Assembly: GCA_021793935.1 (NCBI GenBank)
Contig: JAJYRV010000173.1
Location: forward strand, 1-5,191
Source of the DNA: Actinomycetes bacterium
Lineage (GTDB): Bacteria; Actinomycetota; Actinomycetes; Actinomycetales; Beutenbergiaceae
DNA: 5,191 bases
Direction of reading: 5' to 3'
The notes under the pieces: generated by a model
Database searches by the model: none
Told to the model about the DNA's origin: nothing
The model's input: only the letters and a program-made list of their open reading frames with translations
In this document: positions 1 to 5,166 of the stretch, piece after piece
Position numbering within the stretch: position 1 is the first letter of the stretch
How the letters are laid out: each line of letters starts with the position of its first letter
Program-made: the position numbers and the translations under genes

Positions 1-227
1 CTAACGAGAGTTTCGCGCTGAATTGGGCTCACGGCATGGATGATGGCTCAGGCCGATCCACCATTTGGGTCCATCCGGGGGTCGAACTGGAGTTCGTGTT
101 CTACGGCAATCGGCGGCCGGAACTCAACCGCGAATGGATCGAACTGCTCCTGGAGGCGGCGAACTCGGCGGAAGGTCTACGGATGATCCCCGAACCAGAA
201 CCCGAGCAGGCGGCGGTTAGAGGATAG
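1..227 (+). CDS. DUF7882 family small protein (5'-truncated, C-terminal part)
   Basis: The reading frame is open from the window edge (first full codon at position 3) to a TAG stop at 225-227, giving about 74 C-terminal residues; the start lies outside the window. The visible part carries NESFALNW, then GSGRSTIWVHPGVELEFVF, a LNREWIELLLEAANSAEGL helix and an acidic-proline tail (PEPEPEQ). From memory this matches small (~100 aa) actinobacterial proteins now named DUF7882, which databases often mislabel 'ATP-dependent DNA ligase'; nothing here resembles a ligase catalytic domain. No membrane segment is visible in this part. The function is unknown. The next gene begins 8 bp after the stop, so the two are probably co-transcribed. 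An internal ATG at 36 exists but would discard conserved residues, so it is unlikely to be the start. Confidence 0.8.
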   Translation, partial: NESFALNWAHGMDDGSGRSTIWVHPGVELEFVFYGNRRPELNREWIELLLEAANSAEGLRMIPEPEPEQAAVRG

Positions 228-235
228 CGGCCCCA

Positions 236-526
236 TTGCACGCCGACGTCGTAGGGGAGTGGGGGAGCACCGATGCGTCCGCCCCGCACGTGATTCTCAC
301 CGCTGATGGTCGCCTGCACGGCAGCGACGGCTGTAACCGGATGCTGGGGCAGTGGCAGCTAGCAGGCGGGAAGGTCGTGTTCGGGCCCATCGCAACGACG
401 CGCCGGTTCTGTCAGGGCGTCGATACTTCCCTCAGCCGGATGCGCACGGCCAGACCGAGCGCGCAGGGGCTACAGTTTTTCGACGCCGAGGATCACCTCC
501 TCGCCACGCTTTCACGCTCCCGGTGA
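236..526 (+). CDS. META domain (DUF306/HslJ-like) small protein
   Basis: The predicted 96-residue protein consists almost wholly of one META domain. Visible landmarks are GSDGCNRM (about residues 29-36), the following strand GQWQLAGGKVVFGP, IATTRRFC ending at Cys59, and a closing LQFFDAEDHLLATL. The two cysteines (33 and 59) sit at positions typical of the family. META domains occur in HslJ of E. coli and many lipoproteins and are linked with novobiocin resistance and stress, but the biochemical role is unknown. There is no signal peptide or lipobox, so this version looks cytoplasmic, unlike HslJ. The start is TTG at 236, the only reasonable start in the frame: an in-frame TAG lies at 218-220, and the next option (GTG at 290) would remove the first strand. 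AGAGGA at 219-224 may serve as ribosome binding site. It lies 8 bp after the DUF7882 gene and is convergent with the asparaginase gene. Confidence 0.8.
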   Translation: MHADVVGEWGSTDASAPHVILTADGRLHGSDGCNRMLGQWQLAGGKVVFGPIATTRRFCQGVDTSLSRMRTARPSAQGLQFFDAEDHLLATLSRSR

Positions 527-546
527 GCTCGAGTTCGTCGCTGCCC

Positions 547-1539
547 TCACTCCTGCGCCGGCGCTAACGGCTCGGCGCCCACGCAGCCCGCCTGACGTAA
601 CCACTCCTTCAGCCGGACTTTCCACCCCTGCCCGTGCGAGAGCGCCGCGGCCAACGCCCACCGGGCTTGCGACGTCGAAAGATCCCCGGCGAACACTGCG
701 CCCGCGCGAGCAAGATCGGCTCCACCACCGGCGTAGAGCCCGACCGCCGCGCCCGCACCGGTTCGCGAGGTGACGACGATGGGCCGCCCGTGTTCGACCG
801 CCGTCACCAGGCGGGCGGTCACGCCCGGCGGGGCATTCCCCGCGCCCATCCCTTCCACGATGAGTGCGGCGTCGCTTGCCAACGCCGCATCCAGAGATCT
901 GTTCGTCATTCCCAGCTGCACGCTGAGCACCTCGACTCCCTCAATCTCGAGGTCGGCGTTGGTGAGGGCAGTGGTAGGCAACTCGGGGGCAGCGAACTTC
1001 CGCACCCCGCCTTCATCAACGACGGCGAACGGCCCGCGCCCCGGGGCCGAGAAGCCCGTCAACGATAGCGTGTGGGTCTTGCGGACCCCGATCGCGGGGA
1101 GCACCTCATCACCGAACACCACCGACACTCCCGTCCCGCGGGCTTCGGGTGATCCCGCCCAGGCGAGCGCCGCGGCGAGGTTACGGGGCCCGTCGGGGCT
1201 GGGATCGTCAAAGGGGCGCTGCGCTCCGGTAAAGACCACCGGCGGATCGGTGGGACCGCGCAGAAGGGAGATCGCAAAGGCCGTCTCCTCCATCGCATCC
1301 GTTCCGTGAGTAATGACGACGGGGCGCGAGTTCCCGCAGTGACGTGCCAGTTCCTGCACATCCGCCGCCGTGAGGGCGGAGGAAACGAGCGCGCGAGTGT
1401 CGCGCACGTCCACTTGCTGGGGGATAGGCCACACCTTTGCCGCTTCGGTGAGCAGCTCCGCGCCTGCGCGGCCCACCCGCCGCCCCGCCGGTCCGTCAAC
1501 TGAGGCGATCGTGCCGCCCGTGGCAAGAAGAATGATCAT
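547..1539 (-). CDS. ansA: L-asparaginase, cytosolic (AnsA/AnsB superfamily)
   Basis: The protein hydrolyses L-asparagine to aspartate and ammonia. Numbered from the ATG at 1539 (330 residues, a normal family length), the first signature is ATGGTIAS at residues 6-13 with the nucleophile Thr10. The second is HGTDAMEETAF, with Thr80 and Asp81 as the second catalytic site. VRKTHTLS supplies the catalytic lysine near residue 154. FTGAQRP and SPDGPRNL are further family motifs. There is no signal peptide, so it should act in the cytoplasm. An alternative GTG start at 1572 would add 11 residues (341 aa), but MIILLATGGTIAS is a typical N-terminus and the extra residues look unrelated to the family. 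SD support is poor for both: GGGGA lies only 2 nt before the ATG, so a leaderless transcript is possible. It is divergent from the HAD phosphatase gene and convergent with the META gene. Substrate preference (Asn or Gln) cannot be read from the sequence. Confidence 0.92.
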   Translation of the reverse strand: MIILLATGGTIASVDGPAGRRVGRAGAELLTEAAKVWPIPQQVDVRDTRALVSSALTAADVQELARHCGNSRPVVITHGTDAMEETAFAISLLRGPTDPPVVFTGAQRPFDDPSPDGPRNLAAALAWAGSPEARGTGVSVVFGDEVLPAIGVRKTHTLSLTGFSAPGRGPFAVVDEGGVRKFAAPELPTTALTNADLEIEGVEVLSVQLGMTNRSLDAALASDAALIVEGMGAGNAPPGVTARLVTAVEHGRPIVVTSRTGAGAAVGLYAGGGADLARAGAVFAGDLSTSQARWALAAALSHGQGWKVRLKEWLRQAGCVGAEPLAPAQE

Positions 1540-1547
1540 GTTCCCCG

Positions 1548-1553
1548 ACGATA
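1548..1553 (-). promoter_or_regulatory. Putative -10 element of the asparaginase promoter
   Basis: Read on the minus strand, TATCGT fits the actinobacterial TANNNT -10 pattern. It lies 8 nt before the ATG at 1539, a spacing compatible with a leaderless or near-leaderless transcript. I see no good -35 box. This is a weak call based on position and one hexamer; it would be inside the coding region if the GTG at 1572 is the true start. Confidence 0.3.
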
Positions 1554-1555
1554 GC

Positions 1556-1568
1556 CCGACTGTGTCGG
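1556..1568. promoter_or_regulatory. Perfect inverted repeat between divergent promoters (candidate operator)
   Basis: CCGAC-TGT-GTCGG is a perfect 5-bp inverted repeat with a 3-nt spacer. It lies between the putative -10 elements of the divergent asparaginase and HAD genes, where both -35 regions should be. A dimeric regulator bound here could affect both genes. Such short G+C-rich palindromes also arise by chance, so the function is inference from position only. Confidence 0.3.
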
Positions 1569-1576
1569 CCACTGGG

Positions 1577-1582
1577 TAAGGT
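1577..1582 (+). promoter_or_regulatory. Putative -10 element for leaderless HAD phosphatase transcript
   Basis: TAAGGT matches the TANNNT -10 consensus of actinobacterial housekeeping sigma factors. Six nucleotides separate it from the GTG start at 1589, so transcription would begin at or next to the start codon. There is no Shine-Dalgarno sequence, which agrees with a leaderless mRNA. The same hexamer precedes the phosphatidyltransferase gene. No convincing -35 box is visible. Confidence 0.55.
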
Positions 1583-1588
1583 CGGGTC

Positions 1589-2377
1589 GTGAAGAACTAC
1601 CAAACCTACCTGTTCGATCTCGACGGCACGATCTATCTCGGGGACCAACTGCTCCCCGGAGCCGCGCGCACGATCGCCGCGTTAAAGGACGCCGGTGCCG
1701 CCGTGCGCTACGTGACGAACAATCCCACCCGGCTCGCGCAGGATTACGCGGCGAAGCTCACCGCACTCGGTGTTCCTACCCAACCCGACGAGGTGATCAC
1801 CTCCGTGACCGCCACAACGATGTGGCTGCGGGAGAATCATCCGACAGCGGCCGTTTATCCCATCGGTGAACCGCCCCTCATCGAAGCACTCCGTCAGGGC
1901 GGGGTGCGGCTAAGCTCCGATCCCGCGGAGATCGACCTCGTTCTGGCTTCCTTCGACCGAACGTTCACGTACGAAAAGCTCCAGATCGCTTTCGACGCGC
2001 TGTGGTTCCACAAACGGGCAATCCTCGTTGCCACGAACCCCGACAAGTTCTGCCCCTACCCGGGAGGTCGCGGTGAGCCCGACGCGGCCGCGATCATCGC
2101 CGCGATCGAAGCCTCCACCGGTGTGGGCTTGAGCCGCACGTTCGGCAAGCCGAGCCCGGATCTTGCCCAGCTCGCCCTCGCCAGCGTGGGAAAGGAGCGC
2201 GACCTTCGCCAATGCGTTGTCGTGGGGGATCGGCTCGCAACTGACATCGCGATGGGCATCGACGCGGGCATGGACGCGGTGCTCGTGCTCACGGGAGACT
2301 CCAGCCGCGACGATCTCCGCTCTTGCCCCGTCCAACCCACCGATGTGATCGAGGCGTTACCGGAACTGCTCGGCTGA
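1589..2377 (+). CDS. HAD superfamily subclass IIA phosphatase (NagD-like)
   Basis: A 262-residue cytosolic, Mg2+-dependent phosphatase of the HAD-IIA group (NagD, AraL, p-nitrophenyl- or phosphoglycolate-phosphatase-like). All four HAD motifs are present. Motif I is FDLDGT with nucleophile Asp10 and acid/base Asp12. Motif II is VTNN with Thr43. Motif III is the lysine of GKPSP (Lys187). Motif IV is VVGDRLATDI with Asp214 and Asp219. Between motifs II and III lies the C2 cap, with SFDRTFTYEKL near 121-131 and ATNPDKFCPYPGG near 148-160. The length is normal for the family. The substrate cannot be told from sequence; sugar phosphates, nucleotides and phosphoglycolate are all known in this group. 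The start is GTG at 1589, which places LFDLDGT near the N-terminus as expected; there is no SD, and a -10 element sits just upstream. It is divergent from the asparaginase gene and separated by 117 bp from the downstream phosphatidyltransferase gene. Confidence 0.92.
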   Translation: MKNYQTYLFDLDGTIYLGDQLLPGAARTIAALKDAGAAVRYVTNNPTRLAQDYAAKLTALGVPTQPDEVITSVTATTMWLRENHPTAAVYPIGEPPLIEALRQGGVRLSSDPAEIDLVLASFDRTFTYEKLQIAFDALWFHKRAILVATNPDKFCPYPGGRGEPDAAAIIAAIEASTGVGLSRTFGKPSPDLAQLALASVGKERDLRQCVVVGDRLATDIAMGIDAGMDAVLVLTGDSSRDDLRSCPVQPTDVIEALPELLG

Positions 2378-2454
2378 GACGAGCGAGCCGCCGCGCAAGA
2401 TAACCGCGTTCGAAAACCGGCGAGCGTCGGGAAACGGGCACCACTGAGCGCGCC

Positions 2455-2465
2455 GATCCAGGATC
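2455..2465. promoter_or_regulatory. GATCC-A-GGATC palindrome upstream of phosphatidyltransferase promoter
   Basis: This 11-bp perfect inverted repeat (5-bp arms, 1-nt centre) ends 15 bp before the TAAGGT -10 element, so it covers the place of the -35 box. It could be an operator, but the sequence is short and GATC-rich and may be coincidental. The rest of the 117-bp gap (2378-2494) shows no small gene or terminator that I can support. Confidence 0.22.
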
Positions 2466-2480
2466 TCCTCAGCAATCCCG

Positions 2481-2486
2481 TAAGGT
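2481..2486 (+). promoter_or_regulatory. Putative -10 element for the phosphatidyltransferase-DUF881-Sbp operon
   Basis: TAAGGT is identical to the hexamer before the HAD gene and lies 8 nt before the GTG start at 2495. No SD sequence lies between them, so a leaderless or nearly leaderless mRNA is expected. It would be the main promoter of the downstream plus-strand cluster, since the following genes overlap or are a few bases apart. Confidence 0.55.
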
Positions 2487-2494
2487 TAGTTACC

Positions 2495-3175
2495 GTGGAG
2501 CCGAAAACTCAGGATACGACTGATCGCGTGTGGACAGTACCCAACCTCATATCCATGGCGAGGCTCTTACTCGTGCCGGTCGTGGCCGTACTCATACTGC
2601 AGGGCCATGACGTTGCCGCTGTGGTCGTACTCGCCGTCGCGGGGATCAGCGATTACGTCGACGGCTGGGTGGCCCGCAAGTTCAACCAGATGTCCCGGCT
2701 CGGGAAATTCCTCGACCCGCTCGCGGATCGGCTCTTCATCGCCGTCACGCTGATCGGCATGGGCGTACGCGATCTCATCCCATGGTGGCTCGTCATGGCC
2801 ATCGGCGCCCGCGAACTGCTCGTGGGGCTCACGATGCCCGAACTGGCCCGGCGAGGCTTCGTCGGCTACCCCGTGCATCTCGCCGGCAAGGCGGGAACAA
2901 TGGCCCTCATGTATGCCTTCCCACTGCTGCTCCTCGCGAACATCGACAACGTTGTCGGCGACGTCGCCTATATCGTCGGCTGGGCCGCGGCCCTGTGGGG
3001 GGTGTACCTGTATTGGACGGCGGGGATCACCTACCTCAACCAATTCCGCCAGGTTCTCCACCAGGATCTACGCGCCCACACCGACCGGCCGACCATCCGC
3101 CATGCGACCACGTCGATGGCCCGCCACCACGTGGGTTGGAAGAAGAAACTGGATGACGCCCCACCCACCGGCTGA
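2495..3175 (+). CDS. CDP-alcohol phosphatidyltransferase (PgsA2-like)
   Basis: A 226-residue integral membrane enzyme that transfers a phosphatidyl group from CDP-diacylglycerol to an alcohol. The CDP-alcohol phosphotransferase signature is complete: Asp53, Asp56, Gly57, Ala60, Arg61, Gly70, Asp74 and Asp78 with canonical spacing; these residues bind the metal and CDP. Hydrophobic segments lie at about 17-36, 38-54, 80-103, 128-149 and 157-180. A basic cytosolic tail follows (about 185-220, rich in Arg, His and Lys). WTVPNLISMARLLLVP is the usual N-terminal entry and supports the GTG start at 2495. ARELLV (105-110) and GKAGT (131-135) stand where PGP synthases have RE and GKxKT; loss of the second lysine argues against a standard PgsA. 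Position matches M. tuberculosis pgsA2 (Rv1822), whose acceptor (glycerol phosphate or phosphatidylglycerol for cardiolipin) I cannot confirm. The 3' end overlaps the proposed start of the DUF881 gene. Confidence 0.9.
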   Translation: MEPKTQDTTDRVWTVPNLISMARLLLVPVVAVLILQGHDVAAVVVLAVAGISDYVDGWVARKFNQMSRLGKFLDPLADRLFIAVTLIGMGVRDLIPWWLVMAIGARELLVGLTMPELARRGFVGYPVHLAGKAGTMALMYAFPLLLLANIDNVVGDVAYIVGWAAALWGVYLYWTAGITYLNQFRQVLHQDLRAHTDRPTIRHATTSMARHHVGWKKKLDDAPPTG

Positions 3176-4040
3176 CGAGGAACGCTCAGGCAATGGAGGT
3201 ACGCGCCCCGATGCCTCCATGACCCTGCTGCGCGAGATCATGGAACGGCCGCGGGATCCAGCCTATGCCGAGGTCACCGAACGCCGGGCCGAGGGCAGCC
3301 GGGGGCGCAGCTGGTTTCAGGAGATCGTCGTGCTTCTCCTCACCATCGCGATCGGCACCGGGGGAGTGTGGGCCGCCCGGCAATTACGCGCGCCCGTGGA
3401 AAGCGCCTTGCAGGCACGCACCGTGCTCGAGGAACAGATCCGCGATCGCTCCGCGGTAACGGACTCGCTCAGCAACGACATCAGCGAATTGCGCACCGAG
3501 ATCGGGGAACTCGAGGGCCACCTCAATTCACCCGCAGATGAAATCCGCAGCCGCGAAGCGGAAATCGCCGGTGCCCACGCCGGTACCATCCCCGTATCCG
3601 GACCTGCCATCGAGATCGAACTCACCGAACCCTCCCAACTTTCCTCCCCGGAGGAACACGTCCTGGATTTCGACATCCAACTCGTCGTCAACTCGCTGTG
3701 GGCGGCGGGGGCAGAAGCGATCTCCATCAACGACCGCAGGCTCGCCTTCGGCACCGCCATCCGCAGCGCCGGCGAGGCGATCCTCGTCGACTTGGAACCG
3801 GTGAAGAGCCCCTACCGGATCGTCGCCATCGGCGAACCCGACCGGCTCACCCGATCCTTCGCAGAAACGCCGGGAGCGAGCCACCTAAAGCTCCTGCACT
3901 CCAATTTCCGGATCGGCAGTTCCATCACCCAACACGCGCGGGTGGACATGCCCGCGGGGAACGCGATGCGGCTGAATTACGCTGAGCCGGAAGCGGACCT
4001 CGCCGAGGGAGATCATGGCACACTGAAGGGGGAGGAGTAG
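3153..4040 (+). CDS. DUF881 family membrane protein (first of two)
   Basis: A 295-residue protein if started at the ATG at 3153, which overlaps the upstream gene by 23 nt. Order: a cytosolic N-terminus with RPDASMTLLREIMERPRDP, one membrane helix (about 57-75), a predicted coiled coil (about 78-125, LEEQIRDRS...LRTEIGELEGHL), then the extracytoplasmic DUF881 domain (about 140-280). That domain includes LWAAGAEAISINDRRL and SPYRIVAIG. A short acidic tail follows. The other possible start is ATG at 3219 (273 aa). I prefer 3153 because homologues, as I recall from Streptomyces, carry RPDASM-SLL inside the protein; SD support is only a weak GGAAGAAG at 3138-3145. The biochemical function is unknown. 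Similar proteins (YlxW/YlxX) sit beside Sbp near division genes in Bacillus, so a role in the division or envelope machinery is inferred. It is followed 4 bp later by sbp. Confidence 0.88.
   Translation: MTPHPPADEERSGNGGTRPDASMTLLREIMERPRDPAYAEVTERRAEGSRGRSWFQEIVVLLLTIAIGTGGVWAARQLRAPVESALQARTVLEEQIRDRSAVTDSLSNDISELRTEIGELEGHLNSPADEIRSREAEIAGAHAGTIPVSGPAIEIELTEPSQLSSPEEHVLDFDIQLVVNSLWAAGAEAISINDRRLAFGTAIRSAGEAILVDLEPVKSPYRIVAIGEPDRLTRSFAETPGASHLKLLHSNFRIGSSITQHARVDMPAGNAMRLNYAEPEADLAEGDHGTLKGEE
3193..3220 (+). promoter_or_regulatory. Hairpin enclosing SD-like GGAGGT and internal ATG
   Basis: ATGGAGG (3193-3199) pairs perfectly with CCTCCAT (3214-3220). The stem extends inward by a T-G wobble and an A-T pair, giving 9 bp around a 10-nt loop. 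It buries the best SD sequence nearby (GGAGGT, 3195-3200) and two bases of the ATG at 3219. If translation starts at 3219 the fold would repress it; if it starts at 3153 the fold lies within the coding region. Confidence 0.4.
3193..3222 (+). CDS. Possible nine-codon leader ORF (MEVRAPMPP)
   Basis: An ATG at 3193 with a GAGGAA SD-like sequence at 3177-3182 (10 nt spacing) opens a nine-codon frame. It ends with TGA at 3220-3222, and this stop overlaps the ATG at 3219 as ATGA. Translation of this frame would melt the surrounding hairpin and deliver ribosomes exactly to the 3219 start. This is speculative: it matters only if the DUF881 gene can start at 3219, and so short an ORF may be chance. 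Confidence 0.18.
   Translation: MEVRAPMPP
4028..4037 (+). promoter_or_regulatory. Strong ribosome binding site of sbp
   Basis: The purine run GGGGGAGGAG, immediately before the DUF881 stop codon (4038-4040), lies 7 nt before the sbp ATG at 4045. It is the strongest SD sequence used in the window and suggests high or tightly coupled Sbp synthesis compared with its neighbours. Confidence 0.7.
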
Positions 4041-4044
4041 AACT

Positions 4045-4377
4045 ATGATCGCGGTTGCCGGACTTGTCGTCGGAGTGATTCTCGGCCTCGTTTTCAAAAT
4101 CGACATTCCCGTCGCACTTCAGCCCTACCTCCCCATCGCCGTCGTCGCGGCGTTGGACGCGCTCTTGGGCGGCTTGCGCGCCCGCTTCGAGGGCACTTTC
4201 GACGAACGGGTATTCGTCACCTCCTTCCTGTTCAACGTCGTCATCGCCGGAGTGCTCGTCTTCCTCGGCGACCAGCTCGGCGTCGGCCCGCAACTGTCGA
4301 CCGCGGTGGTCGTCGTGCTCGGGATCAGAATCTTCTCCAACTCCGCCTCCATCCGCCGGTACATCTTTAAGGCATAA
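4045..4377 (+). CDS. sbp: Small basic protein Sbp (DUF1290)
   Basis: A 110-residue multi-pass membrane protein of the Sbp/DUF1290 family. Hydrophobic segments lie at about 2-17, 28-44 and 56-74, with a shorter one at 84-97. Family marks are AALDALLGGLRARFEG (about 35-50), which forms a charged loop, FVTSFLFN (57-64), and the ending GIRIFSNSASIRRYIF (93-108). The length is typical. Despite the name it is mainly hydrophobic, with basic residues in loops and at the C-terminus. The function is unknown; in Bacillus sbp lies by ftsA-ftsZ and in mycobacteria it is Rv1824, in each case beside DUF881 genes, which suggests a complex with them. The start at 4045 is fixed by an excellent SD. It lies between the two DUF881 genes, 4 bp after the first and 2 bp before the second. 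Confidence 0.93.
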   Translation: MIAVAGLVVGVILGLVFKIDIPVALQPYLPIAVVAALDALLGGLRARFEGTFDERVFVTSFLFNVVIAGVLVFLGDQLGVGPQLSTAVVVVLGIRIFSNSASIRRYIFKA

Positions 4378-4379
4378 CT

Positions 4380-5120
4380 GTGACGGATGACCACCAGCCC
4401 TCCATCGACGGCGCCCAAGGCGGCCCTCCGCCCAAGCCCGAAAAGAAGAAGTACTCCTGGCGTTCGCAGCTCCTCGTGGGCTTCCTCACCGCCATGCTCG
4501 GATTCGGCATCGTCGTCCAAGTCCGCCAAATCCAGACCGACGACCTCGCCAACATGCGCCAGGACGACCTCGTGAAACTCCTCGACGAGGTGACGCGCCG
4601 CAACGAGGACCTGACGGAGGAGCGCAGCCAGCTCCGCGCCGACCGCAGCCAATTGCAATCCGGATCGGACCAGAGCGAATACCTGAAGAACTACGCGAAA
4701 TTGCAGGCGATCCTGTCCGGGTCGGTCGAAGTGCACGGGCCGGGAGTGCACGTGACGATCGAAGATCCGGGTCACAACGTCGCCGCGCACGACATGGTGC
4801 ACATGCTCGAGGAGCTCCGCAACGCTGGGGCGGAAGCAGTCAGCGTCGACGACGTGCGCCTCGTCGCGGGCTCCTACTTCATCGACACAGCTGGGGGGAT
4901 CCTCGCCGACGGCGAATTGCTTTCCCCGCCCTATCGGTGGAAAGCCATCGGAAACGTCTCCACGATCACCGGTGCGTTGGAAATTCCCGGCGGAGCCCTG
5001 GCAGGCTTTCGGAATGTCGGTGCAAGTGTTTCGATGGTAGAAGTGGATGACGTCGACATATCCGCTATTCGGACCCTTTCACCGATGGAGTTCGCAACTC
5101 CGACCACGGAAACCAAGTAA
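4380..5120 (+). CDS. DUF881 family membrane protein (second of two)
   Basis: A 246-residue protein with a Pro/Lys-rich cytosolic N-terminus (1-28), one membrane helix (about 30-47), a coiled-coil stretch rich in Glu, Arg, Gln and Leu (about 58-110) and an extracytoplasmic DUF881 domain (about 117-232). Domain marks are VHGPGVHVTIEDPG (118-131), ELRNAGAEAVSVDDVRLV (145-162), LLSPPYRWKAIG (180-191) and the closing PGGALAGFRNVGASVSM (203-219). The N-terminal layout resembles M. tuberculosis Rv1825 and Bacillus YlxW-type proteins; the function is unknown. The start is GTG at 4380, 2 bp after the sbp stop, with AAGG at 4369-4372 as a weak SD, so translation is probably coupled to sbp. Compared with the first DUF881 protein it keeps the AGAEA(I/V)S motif but differs elsewhere, so the two are not a recent duplication. 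Confidence 0.92.
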   Translation: MTDDHQPSIDGAQGGPPPKPEKKKYSWRSQLLVGFLTAMLGFGIVVQVRQIQTDDLANMRQDDLVKLLDEVTRRNEDLTEERSQLRADRSQLQSGSDQSEYLKNYAKLQAILSGSVEVHGPGVHVTIEDPGHNVAAHDMVHMLEELRNAGAEAVSVDDVRLVAGSYFIDTAGGILADGELLSPPYRWKAIGNVSTITGALEIPGGALAGFRNVGASVSMVEVDDVDISAIRTLSPMEFATPTTETK

Positions 5121-5166
5121 CCTACAGGTAGCGAACTCGTTAAGAAACGGATGAGTGAGGCACTAG

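Noticed and set aside
523..550. GTGAG ... CTCAC inverted repeat between the convergent META and asparaginase genes, considered as a bidirectional terminator
   Set aside because: The arms are only 5 bp with an 18-nt loop and there is no T tract on either side.
634..1309. Plus-strand open frames of 144 and 179 codons within the asparaginase gene
   Set aside because: Both are antisense to a gene with intact catalytic motifs, and their translations are Arg/Pro/Ser-rich without family features.
2368..2384. GCTCG ... CGAGC hairpin over the HAD stop codon, considered as a terminator
   Set aside because: The stem is short (5 bp) and no T run follows; it may be chance in G+C-rich sequence.
1910..2475. 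Minus-strand frames of about 140 codons opposite the HAD phosphatase gene
   Set aside because: The HAD gene has all four motifs in frame; the opposing translations resemble no family I know.
2913..3152. Upstream extension of the first DUF881 frame back to 2913 inside the phosphatidyltransferase gene
   Set aside because: The translated extension is Ser/Pro/Arg/Thr-rich shadow sequence of a real transmembrane gene; the overlap would be over 260 nt.
4125..4802. A 225-codon minus-strand open frame across sbp and the second DUF881 gene
   Set aside because: It is antisense to two well-supported genes, has low-complexity His/Val/Leu/Ala/Glu composition typical of antisense frames in G+C-rich DNA, and has no recognisable domain.
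5118..5131. TAACCT and the CTAC-AG-GTAG palindrome after the second DUF881 gene, considered as a promoter/operator for the next gene
   Set aside because: TAACCT overlaps the stop codon and has no -35 partner; the palindrome has only 4-bp arms. The following start has a good SD and may simply be part of the operon.
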